Source: an uncultured Eisenbergiella sp.
GTDB taxonomy: Bacteria > Bacillota > Clostridia > Lachnospirales > Lachnospiraceae
Length of the DNA: 6,027 nucleotides
Direction of reading: 5' to 3'
Assembly (NCBI GenBank): GCA_948960675.1
Contig: CARDPF010000199.1
Coordinates: 1-6,027 of the forward strand
The notes below the pieces were generated by a model. That model was not told the origin of the DNA, did no database searches, and saw only the letters and a program-made list of their open reading frames with translations. Shown in pieces: positions 5,654-6,027 of this stretch. The translations under genes were made by a program, and so were the position numbers. The stretch's first letter is position 1; every line of letters starts with the position of its first letter.

Positions 5654-5696
5654 AATTATATCATAACCAGAGTATAAAGTCTATTGCATTGTCAAT
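5654..5696 (-). repeat. Right inverted repeat of the coiled-coil cassette
   Basis: This is the complement-strand partner of 5280-5322: on the minus strand it starts ATTGACAA and continues through CTTTATACTCTGGTT to TGATATAATT. It contains the coiled-coil gene's promoter. Together the two repeats delimit a segment of about 417 bp (5280-5696). No obvious direct target duplication was seen immediately outside. Confidence 0.75.
5655..5683 (-). promoter_or_regulatory. Promoter of the coiled-coil gene within the right inverted repeat
   Basis: On the minus strand an extended -10, TGATATAAT (TATAAT at 5655-5660, TG extension from 5663), lies 17 nt after TAGACT (5678-5683), which matches four of six -35 bases. 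Transcription would start near 5648, only a few bases before the AGGAGG, giving a leader of about 18 nt. The promoter is part of the inverted repeat itself, so the cassette carries its own expression signal. Confidence 0.65.
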
Positions 5697-5723
5697 GTGC
5701 TCGCAGCAAAGATTATGTTTGGA

Positions 5724-5736
5724 TTACTATTCACGG
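5724..5736 (+). repeat. Third copy of the TTACTATTCACGG motif
   Basis: These 13 bases are identical to 5084-5096. The inverted form lies at 5217-5227 on the other side of the coiled-coil cassette, so the cassette is nested inside an outer inverted pair GTGAATAGTAA / TTACTATTCAC. The motif abuts the left edge of palindrome copy 2. Confidence 0.7.
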
Positions 5737-5737
5737 G

Positions 5738-6027
5738 CAATGTCACTTAGTTAAGCCACGGGCTTTGGGAGGCGTGCTGACGGGCGGGGAAGGCGGAGCC
5801 TTTTGCAGGCCGGACACCCCTGCCGAGCGGACGGTTCCTTACGCATGGTGGCACGCAAACGATGGAATTTCCCAAAATGCCATTTCATCCCTGCCAAAAA
5901 ACGCGGACTGTTTGAGCGCAGCGAGTTTTACGCGTTTTTTGGCAGTTTGGAATGAAACGGCGTTTTGGTGAAATTCCCCGTTTTGCATGTATGCATGCGT
6001 AAGGAACCGTCCGCCCGGCAGGGGTGT
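5738..6027 (+). repeat. Large palindromic repeat, copy 2 (cut by the window end)
   Basis: This is the second copy of the 946-1316 element, in the opposite orientation. It starts CAATGTCACTTAG, like the left edge of copy 1, and its arms pair around a centre near 5918. Bases 5814-5847 pair with 5994-6027 with one mismatch, and a perfect 15-bp apical stem (5891-5905 with 5931-5945) encloses a loop identical to that of copy 1 over 20 nt. The window ends inside the right arm; by symmetry about 55-75 more bases should follow. The left outer arm (about 5775-5808) differs considerably from copy 1. The open frame running through 5684-5971 is an accidental translation, not a gene. Confidence 0.88.

Noticed and set aside
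5684..5971. Plus-strand 95-aa frame through palindrome copy 2
   Set aside because: It translates the hairpin and does not use the same frame across equivalent positions of copy 1; no ribosome-binding site.

Overview
The window looks like chromosome of a Gram-positive gut Clostridia, most likely a Lachnospiraceae member. This rests on three things: strong GGAGG ribosome-binding sites, a CmpB-like membrane protein of a family common in Firmicutes, and dispersed structured repeats whose accidental translations (for example the LFERSEF string) I associate with that group. The family-level placement is inference. Every credible gene is on the minus strand. The first 45 bases are not biological: they are an Illumina index adapter left on the contig end, so the first gene is cut short and its apparent last residues are adapter.

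Layout from left to right: adapter (1-45); 3'-truncated multi-membrane-span gene of the ABC_trans_CmpB/DUF1113 type (46-808) with a good promoter (883-910); a ~370-bp near-palindromic repeat (946-1316); a three-gene operon read right to left, GT2 glycosyltransferase (3988-2975), small papain-fold-like hydrolase (2908-2363) and LPG_synthase_TM/UPF0104 flippase-like membrane protein (2370-1327, GTG start overlapping the gene before it); a strong hairpin terminator (4136-4170); a stand-alone SDR oxidoreductase (4955-4191) with its own promoter; a ~147-bp multi-hairpin repeat (5083-5229); a ~417-bp cassette bounded by ~43-bp inverted repeats and holding a 96-aa coiled-coil gene (5630-5340); and a second copy of the large palindromic repeat (5738 to beyond 6027), inverted relative to the first.

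The three-gene operon reads as an envelope glycan or glycolipid module: a cytosolic sugar transferase, a membrane protein of a family linked to lipid or glycolipid translocation, and an enzyme of a fold often used on peptidoglycan or acyl/amide bonds. Substrates cannot be read from the sequence. The SDR is a complete NAD(P)-dependent reductase with no clear link to the operon.

The most unusual content is the repeats. The two large palindromes keep the same asymmetric hairpin, an identical 20-nt terminal loop and paired base changes in their stems (GG/CC in one copy, AA/TT in the other), which points to selection on the fold or movement as a unit. The coiled-coil gene between inverted repeats looks like a small non-autonomous mobile cassette. 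No transposase, tRNA, rRNA or CRISPR array was seen.
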